From positions 383,501 to 447,500 of the forward strand of contig CALZFC010000062.1 of assembly GCA_945643635.1 (NCBI GenBank): 64,000 nucleotides of DNA, in the 5' to 3' direction. The notes beneath the pieces were generated by a model. It ran no database searches. It was not told the DNA's origin and saw only the letters and a program-made list of their open reading frames with translations. Position 1 is the stretch's first letter. Every line of letters starts with the position of its first letter. Origin of the DNA: Allodiplogaster sudhausi (Eukaryota; Nematoda; Chromadorea; Rhabditida; Diplogasteridae). Below are positions 36,763-50,153 of the stretch, one piece after another. A program made the translations under genes and the position numbers.

Positions 36763-37713
36763 AGCCTCGGCGCTCTTCTCTTCCCGCCCTCTCTCCCCCC
36801 TCACTCGCCCCGTTCTCTGCTATAAAGGCCGAAGAGCTAATCATTATGTTTTTGCATTACAGAAGCAAAATAAGAATCTTTCCCTATTCTTTTCATAATT
36901 TTTTGGAGTGCAACACAAAGTCGAGCTCAACTTCTTTCCTTCCGATGTTAACAGCACTGCATATCCGGAGAACCTTTTTTCCTTTCTTTTCAAGACAGCC
37001 TTTCTCCGGCATGTGTTCTCTAAACTTATCTATAAAAAACACTGAAAATAATAAAAAAAGGTTGTTTCTTTTCAAGCTTTACATAGAAGAAAAACGTGTC
37101 GCAATTTTCGGTCTTTTCTCATTTTAAGCTCTCTCTCTCTCCTTCGCTCTCTCTTTCGCTCTCACTTTCTGTCAGTATCCATCCTCTGTCTCTCTCATGC
37201 AGACACTTTCAATCTCTACCTCTTTTCTCCCTTCTTGCCTCTTTCCCACAGTCTATCTCGACGGATCTTTCACGCATTAGTCCACCTCCTTCGTTGCAAC
37301 GTTTCTCGTTGAGTACAGAAAAGAACTTAATGGCCCGCAAGAATAGAAAGCAGACTGCCAGCTCAACTCTGGCATTTGTCACGTATTCATGAGAAGAAGC
37401 CAAAACGCTTCACTTGCCAAGTCTCGGAGTTGCTGACCCCGACGGTGAGGACCCGGCCCATTGAAACCATTCGATTAAATAACAAGAAATTCTTCTACGA
37501 CGGTAATTCGCCATCTTCTTCTGAATTTTTTTGACATTTCGTACACTTAAAATTCATTGTATATTTGTCTTCTCTAAATTGCCCTTTTCCAACCCAGAAT
37601 GATCAGGGAAAAACGAGGATATTGAAAAATAACTCTAAATAATCTTTCTGCCTTTTGTCTTAATTTGTGTAGTCACATCAACATAAGAATAGTAAATTAA
37701 AACAAGAGTGTGG
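36763..37713. other. Intergenic region upstream of the C1GALT1-like gene
   Basis: AATAATAAAA near 37044 can serve the seven-span gene's 3' end. CT tracts lie at 37129-37160. A reading frame at 37331-37502 looks coding and ends in a donor; it is discussed in the findings. Confidence 0.45.
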
Positions 37714-38227
37714 ATGCGGAGTCGCCGCCTCTGGCTATTCGTCCTTCTCGCGGCTTCCCTCCTTTTCATCGTCATCTTCTACTCAATCTCTTCTTCGCCT
37801 CGGCCACTCCAATCTAACCCGCTTCCTTTTCCGACTCTTCCTGACGGTAAAAGGTAGGGAACACGGTCTCTCAGTTGCCTATTCCAACTTTCTCTCCTTC
37901 TCCCTATCTCTTCACACATATCTTCCCAACTCGTTCTCCTCTTGTACATACATATCTCAGTGTAATTCTAGTCGAAAGATGAGTTACATACAGTTGACTG
38001 ATGTTATAAGATAATTTATAGTTGCGCGCGTTTCAATTTGGAACCTTTCTTTTTTTTTTCTTCAACCATTGTTGTACAAATCAGTAGCAGAGCTCACTGA
38101 AGACAGCGAACGAAGATGAAAATTAAATCGAGATTATTCGGGAAAGCGGTTGGGTTAAGCATAAACCGTATCCACCTTTAAAAACACAATGCCATACAGA
38201 TCTATGAGAAAAGCAGTATGGGATGAT

Positions 38228-38269
<42 letters not shown>

Positions 38270-41200
38270 AGAGAAAGAAGAAAACCCCCATAATGTTGAT
38301 CTGCCTTCCATGAAAACGGCAGAAAATGAACCGTTAATCTTGCCGTTTCGTCATCTCTTATTCTCATATCGTCGACAAAATCTAGCGAGCGCATTCAGAG
38401 AGATTTTAGTCAAGCAGCGCAAAAGGGGAGACTACCCCCCCCCCCAAGTGAAAAACGTGAATGGTTGACTATGTCGGGTGAAACCACATAAACCCCATCC
38501 TGGCCGGGTTTCGTCAAACCGGCGAGTGCGGTAATTATAATTATATATTTAATTATAAGAAGGATCCGAAAGGTTAAGGGATAAACAATAAGTTTAAAAA
38601 GTAAATAATCTAGACTTCCGTGCAGATGGAACCGATTCATCCGCTTCGCAATTTCGTCGGTGATTTCTTCTGAAGTATCACGACGTCTTCCTTCTTCTGG
38701 CTCTCTCTTCTGCTACGTCATCACCTCTCCGAAGTACCATTCCAGCCGGGTTCGACCACATCTTTTCTCTCTCATTTTTATTTTCTTCTTCTTCTTAAAG
38801 GAAGTATCCGACGAAAAAATAGATTCTTCGTTATGAGAGATACGGACGTTAGAGAAAAGCGAGACAATGACAATAAGAAACTGAGAGAGGTTAGATACGC
38901 ATACATATTATGTACGTCTCAAATTTGAAATTTTGTAGCGGGCACCAAATAACCGCTGTTCCAGTTGGAAGTTTTGCACTATTTGAATCTTGGTTTTGTC
39001 AGATGAGGTATTTCTTTCATCGGATCCTTTAAATGAGCCAAAACTCAAGTTAGAATTCGCACCTTGATGCATGACATAATGGCGAGAGAGCATATAATTT
39101 AGAGAAATAGGGTTGAGATCTCTCTTTCTCTTCTTTTCTCACTACACATCCCGTAGCAAGTGTAGAAATGTGTAGTAGCAAAATGGGGCACGTCACGTAC
39201 CAGCATAAAAGCGGCAGCTTGTTCATGGAGAAAAGAGGCCGAGGACTGTTTCATACGCATAATTTTCCTCCGTTGTCTAGGCCGTCATCCCTTGGCCTGC
39301 GTGATAGGAATAGGCGTAATCGCATCCTCTCTCTTCCATCAGTTCAATCGCGTCGCGAGTATTTCGATTTACTTTAGCTCGCCGTTTTATTTTTGACCAT
39401 CGCCGTATATCTTATCATAATTGTCACTATTTCAATTATCGTTATCTTTCATTCCAACTTGCTTCGCTTTTCCACCCCATACCATTCCTTTTTCATCCGA
39501 GCAGCCAAGGCATTCAACCACTGCCAAATCATTTAAGATGTTTCCTGCTGCAATATTCCTCTTAACTATTGATTCATCCTATTTGCTGTTAAATAATATT
39601 TGTATGTATGTACAACTTCCTGTGTTTTAATGGTAATCATAATATTTTCAACAGGCGGGCTTAACTTATGAAAACCGTAATTACCCAATCGAATCAACGG
39701 AGTGGGCGTATGATAGGCAGATGAATGCCGGCCTTAAAGGGAGTTGTGGGGGGGGGACTCGTCTAGTTCACTCTCGTATGTCCGCGTTCTCTCCAGGTGC
39801 TCGCTGTAAACCAGACATGGCTCTCAGATTGTGATCATGGGGAGTTCTTCTCTACAATTCCCCAGCTTCCACATGAAGAGGAGAACTTTGCTTCGTCAGT
39901 TTCTGCTTCATTATTATTATTTCTCTATTACTTTGGCCTTTCGAAACTGCTTTCCCTTGAATTAATATAAAACAGGTTTATAGCCTATCGTCGGTTCCCT
40001 TTTCTTTTGTCTTCGAACATATCCCAGACGACTACGCCTTCCTATTTCAGTTCGTTTTTTTTCTTAAATAAAATAATAAATTTGGCATGAATGAATTGGC
40101 GAAAGCCATAAATTGTGTAAACATTTAAGAGTTTTATTTTAACTGCCTCTTCTTCAGCAAGGCCATTGCATCTCTGCAGTTTCTCTATCAACGCTATCCG
40201 AAATTTGACTGGTATTACAAGGTTGGCCCGAGGAGCTTTTGTGAATTCGGAGAAAATATTGAACGGTATTTTGAATTGAGGCCGATGACGACTCGTTCGT
40301 GATTGTCGATAATCTCCGATCCTTCCTCTCCAAGCACGACGCCGACGAGCCGTTGTACATGGGATATCGAATGAAGCCGTATCTGGTATGCGCTCGATTA
40401 TTTCCATTCCTCTTTCTTGCTCTTACGGAACAAACGTCCTCTTTCGATATGTTGTTAAAGAGGCCATGATTCTACTAGACGCTACTCCTAGAGAAAACTT
40501 TACAGAATGTTGAGTGTAAATCGCGGATGACACACTATTCGATTTCTCTCTCAGTCCATTTTCTGTGACATTTTAAATTAGTTGTTCACAGAAGCACGGC
40601 TACAACTCTGGTGGAGCGGGCTACGTTCTCTCTCGAGCCGCGCTCCGTCTCTTCAATCAGCGGATCATCTCTTCACACAACACAACCCAAGCATGCCAAT
40701 TCAACAAGGACGAGGATGTCGGCATTGCTAAGTAAGTCCACAGAACTATTGCCCTTCCGATATTTCATCTTTGCTTCTTACAGTCTCTCTCTTTCTCTCT
40801 CTCTCTCTCTCTTTCTCTCTCTATCTCTGTCTCTGTCTCTCTGTCTCTCTCTCTCACAGTTCCAACCCGTCACTTGCATGGCCCCTCTCCTCCTCCTTCT
40901 TCTTCTTTCAAGATGCCTGGAGTCCATCGGAATCGTGCCGATAGACACGCGGAACGCGCATCTTCAGCAGCGCTTCAACGCCTACAGCGCAGACGACATC
41001 TACGAGAAGCGAATCGGCGACTACTGGATATACGACCCGCAGATCAAGGCAAACACCCTCTAACCACTGCACGGGTCCAAAGCAGAAACATGCCATTTAT
41101 GGTATTTAAAAAAATCACTGTTAGGGACTGGATTACCTTCGTCCCCCCCCCAAGCTTAATTTCAGAAATTGTCGAAAGCATCTGGACAAAAAACCAAAGA

Positions 41201-41508
41201 TAAATTACACGGTGATTTTATTTATTCTACATAAAAATAAGAGTGATAATATACAGAAACGTGCAAATATGCATGTATGTTTATTGCAAAAAACATATAA
41301 CTAATAGTAATGTTTTAACTAATAGAAATGTTTTAACTAATTGTAATGTTTTTCGGGAGAGGCGGCGATGGCGGCCGACCTGGTGAGTCTGCACCACGTG
41401 GCCCCCCACGACATGCGCACTTATCACCAACTCGTGCAGAAGGTCGGCCGCGCACTCGAGAGGAGCAAGAGGAACAGCCTTCCACGCAACCCTTCTCACG
41501 AACCATGA
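37714..41508 (+). CDS. Divergent C1GALT1-like beta-1,3-galactosyltransferase (GT31), type II Golgi protein
   Basis: Nine exons join in phase: 37714..37853, 38626..38749, 39797..39898, 39976..40049, 40158..40221, 40281..40385, 40592..40731, 40913..41048, 41362..41508, for about 343 residues. The start MRSRRLWLFVLLAASLLFIV is a short basic tail plus a signal anchor. Then come SLFCYVITSPKYHSSR (equivalent to [10 protein letters not shown]), AVNQTW, DWYYKADDDSFV with the DxD metal site, [33 protein letters not shown] and a C-terminal SLHHVAPHDM. It should transfer a sugar, probably galactose, to O-glycans in the Golgi. It lacks the CCSD cysteines and is far from the paralogue at 1920-4978, so donor or acceptor may differ. 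The intron at 41049 is GC-AG. Confidence 0.88.
40785..40860 (+). repeat. (CT)n tract in C1GALT1-like intron 7
   Basis: Nearly pure CTCTCT with TCTG/TCTA interruptions lies between the donor at 40732 and the acceptor at 40912. Confidence 0.85.
41049..41361 (+). other. GC-AG intron in the C1GALT1-like gene
   Basis: The exon ends ATCAAG and the intron starts GCAAAC, closing at GAGAG. Read-through would stop after four residues (ANTL). The next exon restores the family C-terminus (ADLVSLHHVAPHDM) in phase 0, which supports GC as the donor. Confidence 0.7.
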
Positions 41509-42913
41509 CTTATTCTTCTTCCATTCAACAACCACTCACCGAGTGAGTGTCTCTAACTTCAAACGGGTAACTCTGCAGAGTTTCTTGCTTCACCTCAATT
41601 TGCCAATAAACATTTTGTATCATGCAATAAAACTTGTTGGATCTTCATATCAATAGGGATGATGATCGTCAGCATGAGAGCGTTTTACGTGCCGTTTTTT
41701 CTGGATATTTTTTATTTATTATTATTAAATAACCAGTGCTAAACCAAAGAAGGGAAGATCACAAAAGCCGCGGAGAGGACACACAACCGAAAAGTAATGA
41801 ATGGCTGATAAAGATTTCATAGAATGGAAATATTTTTCCCGAACAGCATCCAATTTGGTTTCCCCCGATAGCATGGGAAACAGGGTTTATGCTTGTTTCT
41901 GTGAATATATATTTTAATCCGTTGTCATGCCCGTGGAGCCGAGCCCCGCCTCTTGGCTAATGCGGGCCCCGGGAGGAGAATATCGGCAGTGGTGAGAAGA
42001 AGAACGGCGTTAGACGGCGGCTCTCCTCCCCCGGGTTCCCCCTCGTTCCCCGTCTGAAGAATAAAGCATCATCATTATGCACATCTTCCGCTACACCCAA
42101 CTTGGATAGAAGACCAAACATTATCACTGTATAAGTCTCACGGGAACTTTAAATTAATAAATAGAATAATAAATTTTCTCAAAGTTGACATAGGACTTGA
42201 AATTTTTTCCGCTATTTTATTTTTCGAGACGTTTCAGACTTTGGACTGAATTCGAGACAATTCGAGCATTCATGTCGCTCATAAGAAGAGGTAAAAAGTT
42301 AAAACAACAAACAATTGCTCTTGATAAATTTATACCACGAAGGAATACTTGTAGATAGAAAACTATATTTTGATAACTGCAATGAATTTGTTGAGCAAAG
42401 TGGGCACTGCATTAAAAAATCGATAAAAACATAAACGAAGAAATATGTATATACAATCGTCAAAAGTCCCGTAAAAAACTAAAAGGCTCCTCTTTCATCT
42501 TTGTCTGCAATTGCTGGATTCAGTGAATTCAGTCGTCGTATGCATGAATGTACATATCGAATCTCTCCTCTCTCCCTCTCTCTCTATGTTTCTCTCTTTA
42601 TCTCTCTCTCTCTCTCGCTGTCTGTCTCTCTCTGTATCTCTCGCTCTCTCTCTGTCTCTCTCAGCCTCTCTCTCAGAATAAGTAGCTCAAATGAAAAGAT
42701 TGGTGGTGTAATTGGCAATATCGCCGGTCATAGCCAGCTGCTGCCTCAAGACATGCTCCTCATAGGCTAAGAGACGCGTCTTCCGTTCTGCCTGAGTAAT
42801 GATGGAAGCCGCTCGGTAGCACCACACTTCCCGCCCGCTCGCACACGTCGATCTACATTTATCATTTCTTCAACTCAAAAAATAAAATTTTATTTCATGC
42901 GCTTTTTCATGAT

Positions 42914-42948
<35 letters not shown>

Positions 42949-43324
42949 TGTAGTTGCAAATATCAGACTATCCATAAAAAGACAATTCATGTTTTTTTGG
43001 ATGTTCACCAGAAACTTTAAAAGATTCACAAATGTAAAAGGTGAAACTAACAGCTTCAATGGCCTGACTAGTGGGTTTACGTAGTTCTGCTTGTTCATTA
43101 TCGGAACACGCTCCGCTGACCTGAATGAACATTGATAAATCAGCACTTGTTCTGGGAAGTCGCTTTTCATTCACTCTACCTAACCGCTCTGTCCTATGGC
43201 TACAAAGCTGTTTCTCGCTTTCTCGATATTTATCTCTTTCCTTCTCCTCCTTCTCTTTCTCTCTTTCTCTCTCTTTCTCTCATTTTCTCTCTCTCTCTCT
43301 CTCTTTATCGCTTTCTCTCTCGCT
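41509..43324. other. Intergenic region between two convergent genes
   Basis: CAATAAAC near 41600 and GCAATAAAAC near 41625 fit the C1GALT1-like 3' end. CT tracts are at 42563-42670 and a GA tract at 42919-42947. CT-rich DNA near 43233-43325 abuts the stop codon of the DUF273 gene. No other gene is seen. Confidence 0.5.
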
Positions 43325-45674
43325 TTACCATGAGTTGACATGCTTCCTCGCGGTGACATCACTTAGCTCTGCGCCTTTCTTGATTCCATGCAACAGGAAG
43401 TCGCCCTCTCTCGACCAGCCAGAGGAAGTCAACCAAATGTCGCGCAACCAGCCCGATCCCTGTCAAGTTTTGATTGCCTTAGACAAAACCGGTAATAATC
43501 ATTTGGAAATATCATTGATGGTTTCTAGAAACATATTGTTTCTTTCAAATTTATATGAGGACCATCACGGAAAAAATAATGAATGCGGCTTCGAATCGCC
43601 GCTTTCTGTGAAAATAGCACGCGCGAATGAGAGGGCGCAGGGCGGTGGCAGTTTGAAACTTACACCGCCCTACTATAAAAAGGACATTAGCAGATTATGG
43701 CACTCGCAGTGAATCTGAACCTTCTGAAGCACGGAAGAAAAGAGCAATCGCACTGTACCTTATGCACGATGCTGAGTCTGTGATCGCGGAAGAAGTAGCG
43801 GACACCGACTGCCCAGCGGACGCACGCCTCGAATCGGAAGAGGCCGTCGTAGTTGGTGGAGTTCTCCCACAGACGACGACACATCTGACAAAGACCACGC
43901 TAAGCTCATTTAAACCAGCTCATTTATTTGGCAAATGTGTATGTATGCGAAGGCATTCTTTTATAATTTAGGTAAAATTGTACAATACCAACGACAAGAA
44001 AACCGTTTGATAAGTGAAAAGAGAGATGGAAGCTTACCGAGATCTCTGGTGTGTTTGGCGGTAGAATCCACTCGAGTAGTAACATCTGAAAAGAACAGCA
44101 CTTTTTGCCTTCAGAGTTTCCCGGTGGCAAACAAATCTGGCGATGAATATCAAAATAATTTTTCAAATATAATTTTTTTTACCATTAGCTTTCTGCCGCG
44201 GCTATTAGCTGACTATGAATGTTTTACAAGAAAAAATTTGGTGTTACAATGCAGCTCCCGTTTACACGATTGGAACTTAGTATTCTCTTGGTACTCTTCC
44301 CTTGGCCCACTCACATGGAGTGCGCCGTTGTCCGTGCCGTGGAAGGCGTCTTCCGGCAGCCGGAACTCGTAGTCGGCGAACTCGCGGAGGAAGCGCAGCG
44401 CCGTCGGCGACTTCCGGACGATGTACGAGCCGGCCGCGACCTGGCTCAGGTCTTTCATTCTTGGACGATAGAATGGACGCCCTAACCATATGATGATGTA
44501 TCCAGCTATTTATGCATTTATTTCATTTATATTTAACTACTATATATAAACATGTATATATATGTATATATGATATATATGTATTTAAGTATTCTTTAAT
44601 AGTCCGAAATGCTTTCTCTGGAATCGATGTTTCCACGAACCTCCCAGTTATAGAAGCGATCGTAGAGGATGACATCACTGTCCTCGGCGATGAACTCTTC
44701 AATGAGTCTACAAGAATGAGTTTGGAGTACGAGACGGGGGATGCTCGGGATGCTAACCTCTCCGGATTTACCACCATCACATCGGCGTCCAGGAAGAGGA
44801 ACACGGCGTCGGCTGGCTCGAGCGACAGCAGATGGGCAACTACGCAGTGACGGCGAAACATTGGCTAGAAAGAGAGAGAGAGGGAGAGAGAGAGAATGAG
44901 GAGAGATAGAGAGAATGAGGAGAGAGAGAGGGAGAGAGAGAATGAGGAGAGATAAAGAGAGAGAGAGAGAGAGACAATGAGGAGAGAGAGACATACATCT
45001 TTATGCTTGCAGATGTGCCCGTACTCGTTGTCGTCCGCTATCACCAGTTTATAGCGATGCAGTGCAGCGTAGCACTTGACACTGCCAAGGAAAAGGAAAG
45101 ATTAATTTAAAAATTAGTTTAAATCTGCAAAGATTAGACTATTGATGAGGATGAACCTGTTTAACGCGCTGTCGTATTCGGAGGTGTCCGTGCCATTGGA
45201 GATGACGATGACAATGGAGACGTGAACGGAACGGCGATGCGCTCGCGGAGTCGGCGACAACTCGACGACGTCGTCGGGCAGCGAGGGAACTTCCTTTAAT
45301 ACAAAAATAAATGTTGCTCTGAAATGTCAAAAGACATTCGAGTCAAAAAATATCATAAAGGATATTAAATAGCCAAGTTTTGAATTATCTACCTGACAGT
45401 AAGTAAGTAAATTTGCATGAACAGTCACGGAATTCCATCGAAAACGAAATGAGTTGACTTGAGGAGATTTCCTCGAAAGAGGACGTACAGTAAGGACAGA
45501 AGGCTGCCGTTCAATCTCGCGGAGGACCTCCTTGGAAGGCGGTGGCTTCTGTGGAACTTCTTTTTCTTGGCCGATGCGAGATGCGATGAGAATGGTCGCC
45601 CCCACGAAGAACACTGCGCAGAGCCATCGAAAGAGCCGAAAAGATCCCATGGGTGACGTCGATCTTTCGGTCAT
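43325..45674 (-). CDS. DUF273 family glycosyltransferase-like type II membrane protein
   Basis: Nine exons on the minus strand join in phase: 45674..45429, 45293..45157, 45081..44997, 44864..44758, 44707..44641, 44440..44315, 44085..44038, 43884..43759, 43459..43325, for about 358 residues. A short basic N-terminus is followed by one span (WLCAVFFVGATILIA) and a stem. The globular part has KCYAALHRYKLVIADD, MFRRHCVVAHLL, the DxD-type FLFLDADVMVVNPER, YDRFYNWE, GSYIVRKS, FHGTDNGALH, NYDGLFRFEACVR and GSGWLRDIWLTSSGWSREGD. These match what I know of the DUF273 (PF03314) family, described mainly from nematodes and folded like nucleotide-sugar transferases. Substrate unknown. GTTGTAG just before the start codon could be a trans-splice acceptor. 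All introns here are GT-AG. Confidence 0.85.
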
Positions 45675-46332
45675 TTCTACAACAAAAAAACCCAAAATAA
45701 AATTTTTTACAATTCGAAAAAAAAAATTCCTACGACTGCCTTCCAAAAAAAATTTCCTATGAGTGCCTTTTATTTTTCTTCTTCCAATTCTTGTCAAATT
45801 ATTTTAAAAAAATGCATATGTTTATTGTTTAAAGAATTCCGAGAAAAGCAAAAGCGTGTCTCGAACTTGACAAACCTCTGGCGTTTCTCCACCGAATGCC
45901 GAAACATCTCCTAATCCTCGTGAATAGCAGAGTGAAAGAATGCGGAAGGCTGATAAAACTGATGCTGCTGCCATGAGACATTTCTTTGTAGATGGAAGAT
46001 TCTTGTTTCTTGGAAAGTACGAAATTGATAGTTTCGCTGTCATCGACACTCATTCTTAAGACGGGCTGAGTAATGCAAATGAGCACCCTCAGGGCAAATG
46101 CGCAATCGGCAGTGACCCAGGACAAGACGTGCGAGGGCATGGAGTACGTGAGATCAGCGAAGTATTTTCATGCCAACTTGGCCAGCGGAGGAAAGAAGAT
46201 TTCTCTGCCATTTGGGATTTGGCGACAGATTATCGAGTCATCTTGACATGACAGGGTTTTGTGCTCAGATTGCAATCTTTCAGCCTAGACACCTTGCGGA
46301 TGATGAAAAGGACTCCGCAAGAGCAAGAGACA

Positions 46333-46365
<33 letters not shown>

Positions 46366-46580
46366 CGATCGGAAGGGAGAGAGAGCAAGACATAGAGATC
46401 TCATTGTGTAACGCCTCGCGTGTCGTCATAAGCTACGCTGCAACCTCTCGTTTGGCACGTTCCCAACACGTTTCGATCCAGGTATTTTCGAGGATGCAGA
46501 AATGACCGTTCACAGGGGTGGCCTTTCTGGGGCCACCAGGCACGGATTTCACTTCTCATTCGGGGCGATGTAAGAGTTTC
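45675..46580. other. 5' flank of DUF273 gene
   Basis: AT-rich with poly-A runs. A 57-residue plus-strand frame at 46073-46246 is protein-like but has no visible partner exon. A GA tract lies at about 46326-46366. Confidence 0.4.
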
Positions 46581-47021
46581 AGCTCTATTCTAGTGTAGGC
46601 GTCCCATAGAATTATAGGCGTCCCATGGAAAATAAAGGCGTCCCGCCGAATTATGGGCGTCCCATGAAAAAAATTAGGCGTCCCATGAAATTATAGGCGT
46701 CCAACCGATTTATAGGCGTCCCATGGCAAGAAAAGGCCTCCCATAGAATTTAAGGCGTCCCAAAAAAATTTTCATGGTAGTGTATGCACTTTGAGGAGGT
46801 TGTTCTGTCACTTACAAGTTATCGGACGCCTATACATTTTTCGGACGCCCTAAAATTTATAGGACGCCTACATTTTTTTGGGACGCCTATATTTCCGATG
46901 GGACGCCTGTAAATCCTTCGTACGCCTATAAATATTTGGGACGCCTAGGTTTTCTATGGGACGCCTTCATTTTCCATGGGACGCCTATAATTCGATGGGA
47001 CGCCTGCACTAGAATAGAGCT
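46581..47021. mobile_element. Hairpin element built from degenerate GGCGTCCCAT units
   Basis: The outer ends are AGCTCTATTCTAGTG and its complement CACTAGAATAGAGCT. Inside, the left half holds about nine head-to-tail copies of a 19-20 base unit around GGCGTCCCAT. The right half holds about ten copies in the opposite orientation (GGGACGCCTAT). A spacer of about 50 bases separates them. It has no reading frame of note. Confidence 0.85.
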
Positions 47022-48362
47022 AGAGCTTCCACCTTCCCTCTGTTTATTCTTTGTCTATTCCAAGGAATTTTAAGTCTACTTCCAGGCGGTACCAGCAATT
47101 TTCTTACATTAGCCACATGAAACAGGGGACACTTTATTTCGGCCGGAGCAGTACTCAGTTTTGTCGTGCCCTCATTTTTATCATCCTAAGGATTACTCCT
47201 GAAAAAGCGACTTACCTTTTTCTGAAGGCACTAATATTCGGTTATAAACTGAAGTAACACGCTACGTTTACTGCTTGTAGCAAGTAAAATTGAGAGGGGT
47301 ACATAGATTTACGACTTTCACAAGTACTCTCGTTCTACAATTTCACTTTTCAAATCAATCATCTCAAGCTTGTCCTTTAATATTTGCACGATTTTTTTAC
47401 CTGTCTAATTCGATATTCGTAGAACTGCACGAATTCTCTATGTACTTGCGAAAACAGTTTTCTGATAAGCTTTTTAGTGAACATCAGAAATAGTGCTAAT
47501 ATTTACATATCGCCTCATATTTCCCAATTTTCTGAGCCTCGCAAATTAGTCAGATAGTAATTTATTGGATTCACATTCTTGTAAATACAATGTAATATTT
47601 CTGCCCTGCCACTTTTTTTTTAGGAGATTCAATGTTGGTTATAATTTTTTACCGGCAATTACGACTCTCAGCCCAAAATTCCGTTTCTTTTATTCTGCTT
47701 TTCCTTCTCCTTTGCAATACAAGCACCAAGCCGGGTAGCTTTCGAGATTTCCTGTTTATCATACTCATTATTGTGTGGACATAAAACTTGACACAAACAA
47801 CATTACATAATAAAACTATGTAATCGTAAATAAAATAATCGGCTGAAAAGTAAAAAGAAGCTGAGCAGCAGAGAAAAGTAAAAGACATCACAGCATGGCC
47901 AAATATCACTCTTCTGTACAATAGATTAGGATTTGGAAAATGAAAAGTCCTGTTTATATATAATGTGTTAAATATAATAAGCAGTATTCAACAGAATATT
48001 GCAGGACCGATATTGTTATTGCTATTCTCATAAAAAAAATTCTAGTACAAAGCGAGATTCCTTCGGTTACGGGCACCACTGCAATTATTTGAGCAATAAT
48101 TTAAGATGGAATTCTTGAAACAAATAACGAATGGAATTACAGTTGTAAGTGGTATCGGATTACATTAGTAAGCCCTATGCATTTGATATATATGTAGTTC
48201 AATAAAATATTCTCACGGGGATTTCTTTACAATGTGAGATATTCTTGAGTGATCGAATGCGATCTAACAAAACAACTGGGTACAAACTTTAAAAGGTATA
48301 CAATTTTGGGGTCTCTGTGGTTCTGAGTCCCAGGGGTCCCTTAATTGCTCCCCCAAAAGTCC
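47022..48362. other. Intergenic region downstream of STARD3
   Basis: AT-rich unique DNA. I see no convincing exon or repeat beyond the hairpin element to its left. Confidence 0.5.
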
Positions 48363-49830
48363 CTAGGGTATGGATGCTGCTTGAATCCGGTCGATGTATT
48401 GCTTGAGTCGGGCCATGTTGTTGACAAAGAAGGAGAGCATGGATGCCTGGACGATGCGACGGGGGAGGCCGCCGTTCAGCTGCGACTGCATCAGCCACTC
48501 CAGACAGGCAGTCGACTCCGGGCCCGTGGCCAGACCGGAGCCGGAATCGGCTCCGGCAGGGACCGGATGGACTCGCATGATACTTGGCCCATTAGTGCCA
48601 CTGAAATCGTAGATATGTATGTCTCAATCTTAGATAAACAACTCTCTGATATGTCTCACCTCTTACCTATTTCCTTACAACCCTTATCTCGTTTTTCCTT
48701 CATCCATTCTCTTTAATAAACCACCTCCCAAGTCTCCTTCAGAAAGCTCACTCCATGTTTACCCCCCTCTCTCTCTCTCTTTCTCTCTCTCTCTGCTCTC
48801 GCTCACCGAATAATCCTCTTGTTGGCGTTGGGTGGAAGAAGATGCGAGTCTACGCTGACAAAGGAGCCCGCATACACCTGATTCGCGTTGTCTTCAACTG
48901 CCCGTCGCACATCCAGAAAGTCTCGCGATGCTTAATAAATTATTATTATTATTATTATTATCATCATCATTATTATTTATTATTATGTTTATTTCATTAA
49001 ACAATTTGAACAAGATACACTTCAGAGAAATAAGCATCTGTGAACTAATTGAAAGCTTATAAGATATATCAGTCATCATAAAATAAAAAGAATAGATCTT
49101 ATTAATAATAAAATACATATCCGTTTCTTTGATTTTTAACTACATAAATAAATTAGTAAGTGATATCTAGTGAATAATAGTAATAATTGTACCAATGTAG
49201 CCTCGCATAGCGGGGGCGCTGACGGAGTAGAAGAGCGCAGTGCTGCTGTCTACTTTCAACACCTCCTGAAACAGGCAGACAATAGATAAAAAAGACATTT
49301 AAGGGAGATCAAACTCAATCTTGAATTCTAGCCTTTTAGCCTGATACAAGGGCGAAACAGCATGTGATTTAAGAGAGTGACTACAATATTCAGCGAAATT
49401 CAGATTTATTACGTTGAGTTTCGTGCTTCTTTAAGGAACACAATATAGGAAGTGTTATTATTACACCATATTAAAAAAAAAACCAGCATCAATCACTTAA
49501 GAATTCGAGGCAGTTTACATTGTAAAAAATAAAGAAGGTACCTTCGCATCCAAGACTTGGTCGTTCCAATCAAGATTGTTCTTCCAGACTGAATTGAAGA
49601 GGACTTTTGGAGAGCACTTGAAGTGCGCCTTCACGTAGAAGACGCCAGAGTCCGATTGACGCACGACGGGTTCCGAGGAGCGGAGAGCGCGCCAGCCATC
49701 CACTTCATTCAGAAGGCGAGCCACTTCTCGTTCCGCTTCTTCGATTGCCTTTATGGAATAGGGAGGGGATGGGAGATAGAGAACAGAGAGAGGAAGAGAG
49801 AGAGAGAGGAAGAGAGAGAGAGAAAGAGAG

Positions 49831-49887
<57 letters not shown>

Positions 49888-50010
49888 GAGAGAAAGAGAG
49901 AAAGAGAGAAAGAGAGAAGGAGAGAAAGAGAGAGGAAGAGAGAAAGAGAAAGAGAGGGAATGAGAGGAAGATAAAGGGGAAGAGAGAAAGAGAGGGAAAG
50001 AGAGAGATAA

Positions 50011-50042
<32 letters not shown>

Positions 50043-50117
50043 CGAGACAGGAAGAGGGAGGGAGAGAAGGAGCAAGAAAGTGTGTGTGTGTGAAAAAGAT
50101 GCAGGGACGAAGAGAAG

Positions 50118-50153
<36 letters not shown>

